From Actinomycetes bacterium (GTDB taxonomy: Bacteria > Actinomycetota > Actinomycetes > Actinomycetales > Demequinaceae), in the NCBI GenBank assembly GCA_023428185.1, contig JAEYYZ010000180.1:1-12827 (forward strand): a stretch of DNA of 12,827 nucleotides, given 5' to 3'. Positions within the stretch are counted from its first letter, which is position 1; every line of letters starts with the position of its first letter. Both the position numbers and the translations under genes were made by a program. The notes beneath the pieces are model-generated. The model was given only the letters and a program-made list of their open reading frames with translations, had not been told where the DNA came from and did no database searches. Of the stretch, positions 1 to 7,300 are shown piece by piece.

Positions 1-485
1 CTGCCGTCGTCGTCTACTGTGGCGCCAAGCGCCCGCAACGCATCAATGAGCGCACCCATGGGGCGCACCCGCGCACCTTCGTCGCCATCAAACGTGACGG
101 GCCGGGTATCACCGGCAAGCCCAGCAAGGAGCACCAGAGGTGGAACAAAACGCATCACGGTGCCAGCAAGACCGCAATCGATGGAGGCACCGCCGCGCAC
201 AGCGCCGGGCGTAATGACCCATTCCTCGCCGGAATCGTCAATCTCTGCCCCCAGCGCGCGCAAAGCGCCCATCATGAGTTCTGAATCCCGCGACCGCAGC
301 GCCCCACGCAACCTCACCGGGGCATCGGCGAGGGCCGCCAGCACCAAATAGCGGTTGGTAAGGGACTTTGACCCGGGCACCTCCACTGTCGCATTGAGCG
401 GGCCAGTGGCAACTGGTGCATCCCACACTTCACCGGGGCCGGTGCCCTGCCTCAGCGCGGAACCGGCCGTCACAGCATCGCTCAC
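1..485 (-). CDS. aroA: AroA, 3-phosphoshikimate 1-carboxyvinyltransferase (EPSP synthase), N-terminal part
   Basis: Joins phosphoenolpyruvate to shikimate 3-phosphate, the sixth step of the shikimate pathway, in the cytoplasm. I translated the open frame by hand from GTG at 485: 161 codons with no stop, running off the left edge. Seen: the VPGSKSLTNR motif near residues 36-45 (Lys40, Ser41 and Arg45 are substrate-binding in the family), LAGTVMRF near 106-113 (family form NAGTAMR), and GDEGARVRPM near 134-143 (family form GDxxLRxRPM). The usual length is about 430 residues, so about 60% is missing. The GTG start overlaps the TGA stop of the upstream DoxX gene by 4 bases (GTGA), which suggests translational coupling. 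An extension of about 25 residues precedes the first conserved block, which is usual in actinobacteria. Family call is firm; the exact start is likely but not proven. Confidence 0.95.
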   Translation of the reverse strand, partial: MSDAVTAGSALRQGTGPGEVWDAPVATGPLNATVEVPGSKSLTNRYLVLAALADAPVRLRGALRSRDSELMMGALRALGAEIDDSGEEWVITPGAVRGGASIDCGLAGTVMRFVPPLVLLAGLAGDTRPVTFDGDEGARVRPMGALIDALRALGATVDDDG

Positions 486-991
486 CAGAACCTGCGCTCC
501 ACCCTCGCTTGCGCCGCAGCGGTCTCCTTTGCCTTGAGCTTGGCGGCCTTGGCTTTGGTCTTTGCCTTGGCACGCTTGGCCTTCTTACGCTTCTGGTGGC
601 CCGGTGTATGCCCCGCCGATGCCGCAAGCATCACAGCGCCCAGCAGCGCCACGTTCTTCACAAAGTCTTCTTGGGCAACCTCACGTGCGGGCCCCTCTGG
701 CATTCGCCAGAACTGGGGTTGCACGGCAAAGGTGAGCGCGGCCAGTCCGGTGAGGGCCATGCCCGCGGTGCGGGGAGTCTTGGAGGTCGCGAGGATGGCA
801 GCCGCCGTGACCGTGGCTACAGCATGTGCCTTAACGATGGTGTGGGTAGAAACGTCGAGTTCAGCCTCCGCGAGCAGCGGCCGCAGCAACGGTTCGGCCT
901 GGGCGGTGCGAACGTGCGGGTCCATGGCTGTTTGGACGCCGTCGTACACAAACCAGGACGCAATCAGTGGACGTGCGAGTGCGCGGAACAT
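482..991 (-). CDS. DoxX-family integral membrane protein with a lysine-rich C-terminal tail
   Basis: A 169-residue membrane protein resembling the DoxX family, whose biochemical role is poorly defined (some members are linked to redox or thiol stress). Hydrophobic segments lie near residues 4-20, 53-70, 77-92 and 110-127, giving about four membrane spans. The family-like opening MFRALARPLIASWFVYDG is followed by a charged loop. Residues 132-156 form a strongly basic Lys/Ala tail, probably cytoplasmic and perhaps touching nucleic acid or membrane phosphates; that part is inference. ATG is chosen because it matches the usual start of the family, although the GGAGG upstream lies only one base before it. 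The gene is the first of a leftward unit with aroA (4-base overlap) and is divergent from sigR. Such a DoxX gene beside sigR and aroA is, from memory, common in actinobacteria. Confidence 0.85.
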   Translation of the reverse strand: MFRALARPLIASWFVYDGVQTAMDPHVRTAQAEPLLRPLLAEAELDVSTHTIVKAHAVATVTAAAILATSKTPRTAGMALTGLAALTFAVQPQFWRMPEGPAREVAQEDFVKNVALLGAVMLAASAGHTPGHQKRKKAKRAKAKTKAKAAKLKAKETAAAQARVERRFW

Positions 992-1055
992 GCCTCCAGC
1001 CTACTCGTCGCCGTCAAACGGGACCCAGCCATGGCAGAGCAGCGCGAGACGGCCC

Positions 1056-1082
1056 GGGAATGGGCGCGCAAGGTCCACTGTT
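1056..1082 (+). promoter_or_regulatory. SigR-type (ECF) promoter driving sigR-rsrA
   Basis: The -35 element GGGAAT is at 1056-1061 and the -10 element GTT at 1080-1082, with exactly 18 bases between. This matches the published Streptomyces SigR consensus GGAAT-N18-GTT (mycobacterial SigH is similar). It sits in the gap between the divergent DoxX and sigR genes, pointing at sigR, as expected for positive autoregulation on disulfide stress. The predicted start of transcription is about 1088-1092, at the ATG at 1091. Assigned by motif only. Confidence 0.65.
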
Positions 1083-1090
1083 CTCCCACC

Positions 1091-1183
1091 ATGAGTTCTA
1101 CCCTCTGCCCGCCGCGGCCCGCCATTGCCGCGCACGATGCCCGTGCTGAGAAGGCCGAACTAGACCGGGTATTCTCCGAGGTG
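1091..1183 (+). other. Possible 31-codon N-terminal extension of SigR (long isoform)
   Basis: ATG at 1091 is in frame with sigR and adds 31 residues to the start at 1184, with no stop and GC-rich third positions. No Shine-Dalgarno sequence precedes it, but the SigR-type promoter at 1056-1082 should begin its transcript at or next to this ATG, so a leaderless message is possible. In Streptomyces coelicolor an induced upstream promoter yields an N-terminally extended, unstable SigR' isoform. The extension here may be the counterpart; this is inference. A further in-frame ATG at 1031 lies upstream of the promoter and would not be on that transcript. Confidence 0.4.
1146..1175 (+). promoter_or_regulatory. 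Possible housekeeping promoter for the short SigR form
   Basis: CTGAGA at 1146-1151 (4 of 6 to TTGACA) and TATTCT at 1170-1175 (4 of 6 to TATAAT) are 18 bases apart. Transcription would start near 1182, beside the ATG at 1184. It could provide basal, short-form SigR, but matches this weak occur by chance. Confidence 0.25.
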
Positions 1184-1780
1184 ATGACTGACACGGATTA
1201 CAGCCTCCAGTTTGAGGCGGAGGCGCTGTCCTACATGGACCAGCTGTACGCGGCCGCATTGCGGATGACGCGCAACCCTGCCGACGCCGAGGACCTGGTT
1301 CAAGAGACCTACCTCAAGGCCTTCGCGGCCATCGACAAGTTCACCCCCGGCACCAACCTCAAGGCGTGGCTCTACCGCATCCAGACCAACGCATTCATCA
1401 ACACGTACCGCAAGAAGCAGCGCGAACCCAAGCGCACCGATGCGGACACGGTGGAGGACTGGCAACTGGCATCGGCCGCCGCTCATCAATCCTCGGGATT
1501 GGCATCGGCAGAAGAAGCAGCCCTGGACGGCTTGGGCGACATCGATGTGAAGCGTGCCTTGGCAGAACTGAGCGAAGAATTCAGGATGGCGGTGTACCTC
1601 AGCGACGTGGAAGGCTTTGCTTACAAAGAGATCGCGGAGATCATGGAAACACCCGTGGGAACTGTGATGTCGCGCTTGCACCGCGGGCGCAAACTGTTGC
1701 GCGAGAAGCTGCGAGACTACGCCGCCGAACGAGGCATTTACGACCGTTCAGCGCACGTGGACGTCAAGGAGGTTGGCTAG
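1184..1780 (+). CDS. sigR: RNA polymerase sigma factor SigR/SigH (ECF, thiol-oxidative stress)
   Basis: An ECF sigma factor that directs RNA polymerase to thioredoxin, protease and other redox-repair genes under disulfide stress; it is held inactive by RsrA. From ATG at 1184 it has 198 residues. The sigma-2 region spans about 15-80, with the near-invariant MTRNPADAEDLVQET block (28-42) and NLKAWLYRIQTNAFINTYRK (58-77). The sigma-4 region spans about 125-178 and includes FRMAVYLSDVEGFAYKEIAE and VGTVMSRLHRGRK, the DNA-binding helix-turn-helix. The sequence is close to Streptomyces SigR and mycobacterial SigH. Start choice is open: ATG 1184 fits the conserved core, while in-frame ATG 1091 would give 229 residues and coincides with the predicted transcript start. 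The open frame continues back to 416, but that part is antisense to DoxX/aroA and not credible. The stop TAG overlaps the rsrA GTG by one base. Confidence 0.95.
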   Translation: MTDTDYSLQFEAEALSYMDQLYAAALRMTRNPADAEDLVQETYLKAFAAIDKFTPGTNLKAWLYRIQTNAFINTYRKKQREPKRTDADTVEDWQLASAAAHQSSGLASAEEAALDGLGDIDVKRALAELSEEFRMAVYLSDVEGFAYKEIAEIMETPVGTVMSRLHRGRKLLREKLRDYAAERGIYDRSAHVDVKEVG

Positions 1781-2025
1781 TGGCCAAGAAGCAATGTGAA
1801 GAGGCGCTGGACAAGCTCTTTGAGTTCATTGACCACGAGTTGCCCGACGAAGAGCTCAGCCGCATCGGCGAGCACCTCAAGGACTGCCCCCCGTGCGAAG
1901 CCGAGCACAAGATCAACGAGAAGATCAAGCGGCTTACGGCTGACTGTGCTGGTGGCGAGTGTGCCCCCACGGACCTCCGTGAACGCATCTTGGCCACCAT
2001 TCAGCAGGCTCGCGAAGAGGCGTAA
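1780..2025 (+). CDS. rsrA: RsrA, redox-sensing zinc anti-sigma factor
   Basis: Binds and silences SigR when reduced; oxidation forms a disulfide, releases zinc and frees the sigma factor. The protein has 81 residues. The zinc anti-sigma (ZAS) signature is visible as His32-x3-Cys36-x2-Cys39. Cys6 aligns with Streptomyces RsrA Cys11 (the triad there is His37, Cys41, Cys44, offset by five), and further cysteines are at 56 and 61. All residues needed for zinc binding and the trigger disulfide are therefore present. The GTG start at 1780 has a strong AAGGAGG at 1766-1772, seven bases upstream, inside the sigR 3' end. It overlaps the sigR stop by one base, so the two proteins are likely made in linked amounts from one message. 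Confidence 0.95.
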   Translation: MAKKQCEEALDKLFEFIDHELPDEELSRIGEHLKDCPPCEAEHKINEKIKRLTADCAGGECAPTDLRERILATIQQAREEA

Positions 2026-2075
2026 TCTCCCTGCGGGTGGGGTGGCCCGCCCTCGGCATCGGCCCTAGAAACAAA

Positions 2076-2105
2076 ACAAGCCCGCATCACACGATGCGGG
2101 CTTGT
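2076..2105. terminator. Hairpin terminator between convergent rsrA and bL37 genes
   Basis: A perfect 13-base-pair stem (arms 2076-2088 and 2093-2105, core CAAGCCCGCATC) closes on the four-base loop ACAC. Read leftward it is followed by TTTGTTT-like sequence, a good intrinsic terminator for the bL37 gene. Read rightward it is followed by TGTGTG rather than a T run, so it is weaker for sigR-rsrA but probably still works. Confidence 0.85.
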
Positions 2106-2128
2106 GTGTGCCCCCTGTGGGGCGTGGC

Positions 2129-2203
2129 TCACGCGTTGGGGCGCTTGCCGTGGTTAGCACCGGACTTGGCGCGTGCCTTGCGCTTGCGGCCCTTCTTGCT
2201 CAC
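2129..2203 (-). CDS. Large-subunit ribosomal protein bL37 (24 residues)
   Basis: A tiny gene too short for ordinary gene finding. It encodes 24 residues: MSKKGRKRKARA followed by KSGANHGKRPNA. The basic first half and the C-terminal ANHGKRPN closely match bL37, the small actinobacterial protein found in the Mycobacterium smegmatis 50S subunit, where it lies against 23S rRNA. The length also agrees. GTG at 2203 is preceded by AAGAGG (2210-2215, leftward reading), six bases away. An ATG at 2220 is out of frame and gives only six codons. The stop is followed by the strong hairpin terminator at 2076-2105, so this is a complete monocistronic unit. It is convergent with rsrA and divergent from the PilT-like gene. 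The match is from memory of the family. Confidence 0.88.
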   Translation of the reverse strand: MSKKGRKRKARAKSGANHGKRPNA

Positions 2204-2364
2204 GGGAGACCTCTTCTCATTGACGAATGCACGGTGTCGTGACGAACGATTGTCGCATATAGAGAGGGGCTGGCGAAAAGCGGGCGCAGGCGTAGTCTTT
2301 CCACACGGCCGGATGCGTAGCGGCCGTAGTCAAGTAACGCCCCTGGTGTGCCGATGGAGGTACC
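2204..2364. promoter_or_regulatory. Divergent promoter region between bL37 and the PilT-like gene
   Basis: This 161-base gap must hold promoters for both flanking genes. I found no convincing paired -35/-10 elements: there are isolated TTGACG (2220-2225) and AT-rich CATATAGA (2256-2263) sequences with wrong spacing. A small inverted repeat ACGGCC/GGCCGT (2305-2310 and 2322-2327) and two copies of CGTAGTC (2291-2297, 2325-2331) precede the PilT-like gene; their meaning is unknown. Confidence 0.4.
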
Positions 2365-3456
2365 GTGAGCGACCAGCCTGTGTCCGTGATTCCGTTGTTG
2401 CACGCCTTGGCCTCCACTGGCGGCTCGGACTTGCACTGCAAAGTGGGTTCTGCCCCGCGAATCCGTGTTGACGGACGCCTCCGCAAGCTTCAAGTGCCGC
2501 CCTTGCGCGCCGAGGACACTCGTAACATGGTGGCTCAAGTGCTCCCTGAGGAACTGGTGCTCCAGTTCCGTGACACCCACGAGGCGGACTTCGCATTCTC
2601 GCTCGCAGGCGTGGGGCGCTTCCGTGTCAACGCCTACGTAGCGCGCGGCGCCGAATGCCTGGTGTTCAGGCGCGTGGCCGTGGGTGCCCAGTCCTTTGAC
2701 GAATTGGGGATTCCCGAAGTTGTGGGCGATATGGCGCTGGAGCCGCGCGGCCTGGTGCTCGTCACCGGCCCCACAGGCTCGGGAAAGACCACCACTCTCG
2801 CATCCATGGTGGACCTCATCAACACCTACCGCGAAGTCAACATCATCACCATTGAGGACCCCATTGAGGTGCTCCACAATGACAAAAAGTCCATCATCAG
2901 CCAGCGCGAAGTGCGCTCCGACACCTTGGACTTTCCCGCGGCACTGCGCGGCGCCATGCGTCAAGACCCAGACGTGATCCTCATCGGTGAGATGCGTGAC
3001 ATAGAGACAGTACGCGCCGCGCTTTCAGCCGCTGAGACCGGCCACCTGGTGCTCGCCACACTCCACACCGTCGATGCCCAAGACACCATCAACCGCATCG
3101 TGGACTTCTTCACGCCCCACGAACAGTCCCAAGTGCGTGCCACCCTGGCGCAAACGCTGCGTGGCATCGTCTCCCAACGACTGGTTCGCAGGGCCGACGG
3201 CACGGGCCGCCAGCTGGTGGCCGAAGTCATGATCAACAACGGCCGCACCGCCGAGGCGATTGTGGACCCGCCAAGCCAACCGCCCATCTTGGACCTCATT
3301 GCCGAGGGCGAGTACTACAAGATGCAGACCTTTGACCAGCACTTGTTCCACTTGGTGAGCCAGGGCCTCGTGACTTACGAAGACGCAATTGCCATTGCAT
3401 CTAGGCCCCACGACTTGTCGGTCACTTTGCGCAACGCAGGTGTGATTGCCGGCTAG
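2365..3456 (+). CDS. PilT-like type IV pilus retraction ATPase
   Basis: A 363-residue secretion-type hexameric ATPase of the PilT branch, which in known systems powers pilus disassembly and twitching motility at the inner face of the membrane. Seen in order: the N-terminal SDLH...PRIRVDGRL signature (21-39), Walker A GPTGSGKTT (135-143), Asp box ITIEDPIEVLH (161-171), Walker B DPDVILIGEMRD (201-212, catalytic Glu209) and His box TGHLVLATLHT (225-235). The C-terminal PPILDLIAEGEYY (306-318) is in the place of the PilT AIRNLIREGK motif and is only partly conserved. The length is typical of PilT (about 345-370) and there is no PilB-type N-terminal domain. GTG start at 2365 has GGAGG at 2356-2360. 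No other pilus gene is in the window, so its partners would be elsewhere; a PilT-related role other than pili is possible. Confidence 0.9.
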   Translation: MSDQPVSVIPLLHALASTGGSDLHCKVGSAPRIRVDGRLRKLQVPPLRAEDTRNMVAQVLPEELVLQFRDTHEADFAFSLAGVGRFRVNAYVARGAECLVFRRVAVGAQSFDELGIPEVVGDMALEPRGLVLVTGPTGSGKTTTLASMVDLINTYREVNIITIEDPIEVLHNDKKSIISQREVRSDTLDFPAALRGAMRQDPDVILIGEMRDIETVRAALSAAETGHLVLATLHTVDAQDTINRIVDFFTPHEQSQVRATLAQTLRGIVSQRLVRRADGTGRQLVAEVMINNGRTAEAIVDPPSQPPILDLIAEGEYYKMQTFDQHLFHLVSQGLVTYEDAIAIASRPHDLSVTLRNAGVIAG

Positions 3457-3578
3457 GGCCCGGGGCACCGAGGGCGGCCACTTGTGGTTGACGACAACTA
3501 GACAGGCGTGCCCTCTTCGCAGCAGTCGATGAACTAGCGCTTCGCGCCGAACTCGATGGGACGTTTAGGGCACCGTCG

Positions 3579-3592
3579 CGTCACTGAGCACC
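3579..3592 (-). repeat. Intergenic repeat, inverted copy
   Basis: Read leftward this is GGTGCTCAGTGACG, matching the first 14 bases of the two rightward copies with one or two differences. The flanking AAAGT before it also matches AAAGC before the copy at 3651. Copies 3580-3597 and 3646-3663 could pair as an 18-base stem with two mismatches and one G-U pair. Confidence 0.6.
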
Positions 3593-3650
3593 ACTTTAGG
3601 AGTCCTGATGGGCGATTTTGGGGCCCATGTGACAGATGAGACTGCAAAGC

Positions 3651-3675
3651 GGTGCTGGGTGACGAACCTGGGCGC
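3651..3675 (+). repeat. Intergenic repeat, direct copy 1
   Basis: Begins GGTGCTGGGTGACGAACC. It matches the copy at 3706-3730 at 23 of 25 positions. It lies in the gap between convergent genes and may be a member of a dispersed genomic family. Confidence 0.75.
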
Positions 3676-3705
3676 TTGAGGCGCAGGCATAGGGGCGAGC
3701 CACGA

Positions 3706-3730
3706 GGTGCTGAGTGACGAACCTGGGCAC
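3706..3730 (+). repeat. Intergenic repeat, direct copy 2
   Basis: Begins GGTGCTGAGTGACGAACC. It matches copy 1 at 23 of 25 positions, 55 bases further on. The differences are at positions 8 and 24 of the unit. Confidence 0.75.
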
Positions 3731-3771
3731 GCGAGCTACGAGCCACTAGGCGCGGGAGCAGGTTAAGCGAG

Positions 3772-4380
3772 CTAGGCAGTCCACTCGTAGTCGTCAACGC
3801 CTAGCCAGTCGTGCCAGGCGGAGTGCAATACGAGCCATGCCATGAGCCCGTAGCCTGCCTGCAACGGCAGGCCCTCGTCGCTGCTTGCCATGTCTGCGGT
3901 CCATTGTTCATGGCGTGCGAGTGGTCCATACATGTCGACGTACGGCACGGCGCGGCGGTTGGCTGCCTCTTCGCAGAGCGCCGCAAGCTCGGCGATTGCC
4001 TGGTTGTCTTTGGGGCGGCCGGGTGGCGGTCCCGCGAGCATTGTCCTGAAACCCAATGCCTTGGCGCGGTCCAGCGCGTTTGCGATGTTGAGCCGCGTCA
4101 TGGTGGGGGAGACTCCGCGCTCGAGATCGTGGCGGCCAATCGCAAAGATGACGGCGTTGGTTGTCCCCGCGGTGCCGGCAGGGCCCAAGCGCCGCAAGGC
4201 CTCGTCGTCCCACCTGGCAGTCATCTCGCCTGTGGTCTCTCCTGGCACTGCCAAAGTGTGGAATCGCAGGTCTGACTTGAGCGGTAGCGTGCGCGCGGCA
4301 ACGCGACCTGTCCAGCCCAACGCCTTGGGGTCGCCGTGGCCCGCCACGAGCTCGTCGCCCACAAAGAAGACGTTGATCAC
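3772..4380 (-). CDS. SGNH/GDSL-fold protein lacking the catalytic residues
   Basis: A 202-residue cytoplasmic-looking protein (no signal peptide) with the SGNH hydrolase fold. All block landmarks are recognisable but altered. Block I reads GDELVAG (8-14), with glutamate where the serine nucleophile of GDSL belongs. Block II keeps a glycine (VPGETTGE, Gly47). Block III reads GRHD (82-85), with His replacing the usual Asn. Block V reads DEGLPLQAGY (168-177), where DGxHP is expected, so the catalytic histidine is Leu171. It is therefore probably not an ordinary esterase; it may bind a ligand or protein, or work by another mechanism. The GTG start overlaps the kgd stop by 4 bases (GTGA), so its synthesis is coupled to Kgd. 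Related GDSL-annotated genes beside kgd occur, from memory, in other actinobacteria. Function unknown. Confidence 0.8.
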   Translation of the reverse strand: MINVFFVGDELVAGHGDPKALGWTGRVAARTLPLKSDLRFHTLAVPGETTGEMTARWDDEALRRLGPAGTAGTTNAVIFAIGRHDLERGVSPTMTRLNIANALDRAKALGFRTMLAGPPPGRPKDNQAIAELAALCEEAANRRAVPYVDMYGPLARHEQWTADMASSDEGLPLQAGYGLMAWLVLHSAWHDWLGVDDYEWTA

Positions 4381-7300
4381 TTGTCGAATGCCCTTGCCAC
4401 AAGGTCAGTCTGCTCTGCCTGGTGGCGAGACGCCAGTCCCGACGCCGGTGAGGCCGATGCTGGGCGTGACACCACACCCACCGTCTTGCCCACGAGTTGA
4501 GGCAATGACAGCGACATGCGCGACCACGCACCCTGGTTGAGAGGCTCCTCCTGGACCCACACCAACTCCGCGCCATCGAACGGTGCGAGAGCCTCACGGA
4601 TCCGCTCGGGGTGCAACGGGTACAGCTGCTCAAAGCGCACGATTGCGGTGGTGTTGTCGCCTGCCTTTTCGCGTGCCGCGAGCAAGTCGTAGTAGACCTT
4701 GCCTGCACACATGAGCACGCGCGTGACCTGGCCGGGGTCAACAGTGGGGTCCCCCACCACTTCCCTGAAGGTGCCCGTGGTGAAGTCATCCACCGCGCTT
4801 GATGCGGCCTTGAGTCGCAGCATGGACTTGGGAGTGAAGACCACCATGGGCTTGCGGGGGCGATCGTATGCCTGGCGGCGTAACAGATGGAAGTACGACG
4901 CCGGGGTGGAGGGCATCGCGATGATCATGTTGTCTTCTGCAGCCAATTGCAGGAAGCGCTCCACACGAGCCGACGAGTGGTCAGGGCCTTGCCCCTCATA
5001 GCCGTGGGGGAGGAGCAGCACTACGGACGACGACTGGCCCCATTTTTGCTCGGCCGAGGAAATGAACTCGTCGATGATGGTTTGCGCGCCGTTGACGAAG
5101 TCACCAAACTGCGCTTCCCACAGCACCAGGGCATCGGGCCGTTCCACGGAGTAGCCGTACTCAAAGCCCAAGCAGGCATACTCGCTGAGCGAACTGTCGT
5201 AGATCGACAGCCGCGCCTGATCGGTGGACAAGTATTGCAGGGGAGTCCACTCGGCACCAGTGTTGCGGTCGTGGAACACGGCGTGACGCTGCACGAAGGT
5301 ACCTCGGCGGGAGTCCTGGCCGGCGATGCGCACGGGTACGCCCTCTTGCAGCAGTGTGCCAAATGCGAGGATCTCGCCAAAGCCCCAGTCGATGCCGCCT
5401 TCGCGGGTCATCGCTTCACGACGCTCCAGCAGTTGCTGCAGTTTGGGGTGCACGGTGAACGCCTCGGGAGGGCGCACGTGCGCGCGGCCAATGCGCTCGA
5501 TCGAGCCCGCATCGACGGCCGTCTTCCAGCCCACCATCATCCCGGCATCGGAGGATTGCGAGGCGGGCAACTCCAGGCCAGCGATGGACTCAGTGTCAGG
5601 ACCAGTCTTGAAGCCTTCGCGGGTCTCAAGGAACACACGCTCCAGTTGCGCCAAGTAGTCTTGCGAGACCTGCTCGGCCTCAGCGGTGGTGATGTCCCCG
5701 CGGCGAATCAACGCCTCGGTGTACAAGTGGCGTACGGAGCGCTTGGCCTCAATGAGGTCGTACATGCGGGGCTGGGTCATCGAGGGGTCGTCGCCTTCGT
5801 TGTGTCCGCGCCTGCGGTAGCAGATCATGTCGATGATGACGTCCCGCCCAAAGGCCTCGCGGTACTCAAAGGCCAAGCGAGCAGCGCGCACACATGCCTC
5901 GGGGTCATCGCCGTTGACGTGGAAGATGGGGATCTGGAAACCCTTGGCAATGTCGGTGGCGTAGCGAGTGGAACGCGAATCCTGCGGACCAGTGGTGAAG
6001 CCCACTTGGTTGTTGATGATGACGTGCACGGTGCCGCCCACTTTGTACCCACGCAATTGCGACAGGTTGAGGGTTTCTTGCACGATGCCCTGGCCGGCAA
6101 ACGCCGCGTCACCGTGGATGAGCACGGGCAGCACGGGGTAGCCGTCCGTGGTGGGGTCGGCGCCCAACGCATCGAGTTTTGCCTTGACGATGCCTTCCAG
6201 GACCGGGTTGACGGCCTCCAGGTGCGAGGGGTTGGCCGCAAGGTACACCTGGGTGGTCTCGCCGGTTTCGGCGGTGAACACGCCTTCCGTGCCCAAGTGA
6301 TACTTGACGTCACCAGAGCCTTGGACGGATCCGGGCACTGCGGTGCCATCGAACTCGCTGAAGATCTGGCTGTACGACTTGCCCGCGAGGTTCGCGAGTA
6401 CGTTGAGGCGGCCGCGGTGAGCCATGCCCACGCACACTTCCTGGATCCCCGCAATGGCTGCCGAGGACAACACCGCGTCAAGGAGGGGAATGAGAGATTC
6501 GCCACCCTCAAGCGAGAAGCGCTTCTGACCCACGTATTTGGTCTGCAGGAAGGCCTCGAAAGCTTCAGCGGCGTTGAGCCTGCGCAGAACCCGCAAGTGC
6601 TCCTCACGTGTGGGCTTGGTGTACCCGGCTTCTAGTCGCTCTTGAAGCCACGCACGTTGCGCCCTGTCCGCCAAGTGCATGTACTCCACGCCTACGGTGC
6701 GGCAATAGGCGTCTCGCAACCGGCCAAGGACGTCACGCATCTTCCAGCGCTCGCGGCCAGCAAAGCCGCCGGTGGCGTATACGCGGTCCAGGTCCCACAA
6801 CGTGAGGCCGTGAGTCTGCACGTCAAGGTCAGGGTGCTTGCGGGGGCGGGCGCTCAACGGGTCAACGTCCGCCATGAGGTGCCCGCGGGAGCGGTAAGCG
6901 TGAATCAGCTCCGCGATGCGGGCGGGCTTGGCCTCCTCAGCCTCCTCGCTCGTGGTCGCATCTTGAACCCATCGCACGGGCTCATAGGGCACCCGCAAAG
7001 CCACAAACACGCGGTCATAGAAGCCGTCGAGGCCCAAGAGTTTCTTGTGCACCAAACCCAGGAACTCACCCGACTGCGCGCCTTGGATCACGCGGTGGTC
7101 ATACGTAGACGTCAGCGTCATGACTTTGGAGATGCCAAGGCGAGCAATGGTTTCGTCAGAGGCGCCTTGGTATTCGGCGGGGTAGTCCATAGCACCGACG
7201 CCGATGATGGCCCCTTGGCCTTGCATGAGGCGCGGCACGGAGTGGACCGTGCCTAAGGTGCCGGGGTTGGTGAGCGTGATAGTGGTGCCCGCGAAGTCGT

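Larger units (their letters stand above)
3457..3771. other. Convergent intergenic region with repeats, no gene
   Basis: These 315 bases lie between the 3' ends of the PilT-like gene and the SGNH gene. A leftward frame at 3534-3797 is open but has no ribosome site, runs into the SGNH gene and reads as low-complexity Ser/Arg/Pro, so I do not call it. The region holds three copies of a short repeat, with a small hairpin ATGGGC/GCCCAT (3608-3613, 3623-3628) between the first two. Weak pairings such as GGGCAC/GTGCCC (3463-3468, 3508-3513) may act as a terminator, but no T run follows. Confidence 0.6.

Noticed and set aside
416..1090. Long open frame continuing sigR upstream to an ATG at 416
   Set aside because: It lies antisense to DoxX and aroA, precedes the SigR promoter and shows no family resemblance; only the part from 1091 or 1184 is credible.
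2200..2964. 254-codon leftward open frame
   Set aside because: It is antisense to the PilT-like gene and its start region; no recognisable domain.
3579..3730. CRISPR array
   Set aside because: Only three short copies, one inverted, with irregular spacing and no cas genes nearby.
3534..3797. 87-codon leftward open frame in the intergenic region
   Set aside because: No ribosome site, low-complexity translation, and it overlaps the end of the SGNH gene.
4887..6635. 582-codon rightward open frame
   Set aside because: It is the antisense shadow of kgd, which has clear domains throughout; high GC keeps the opposite frame open.
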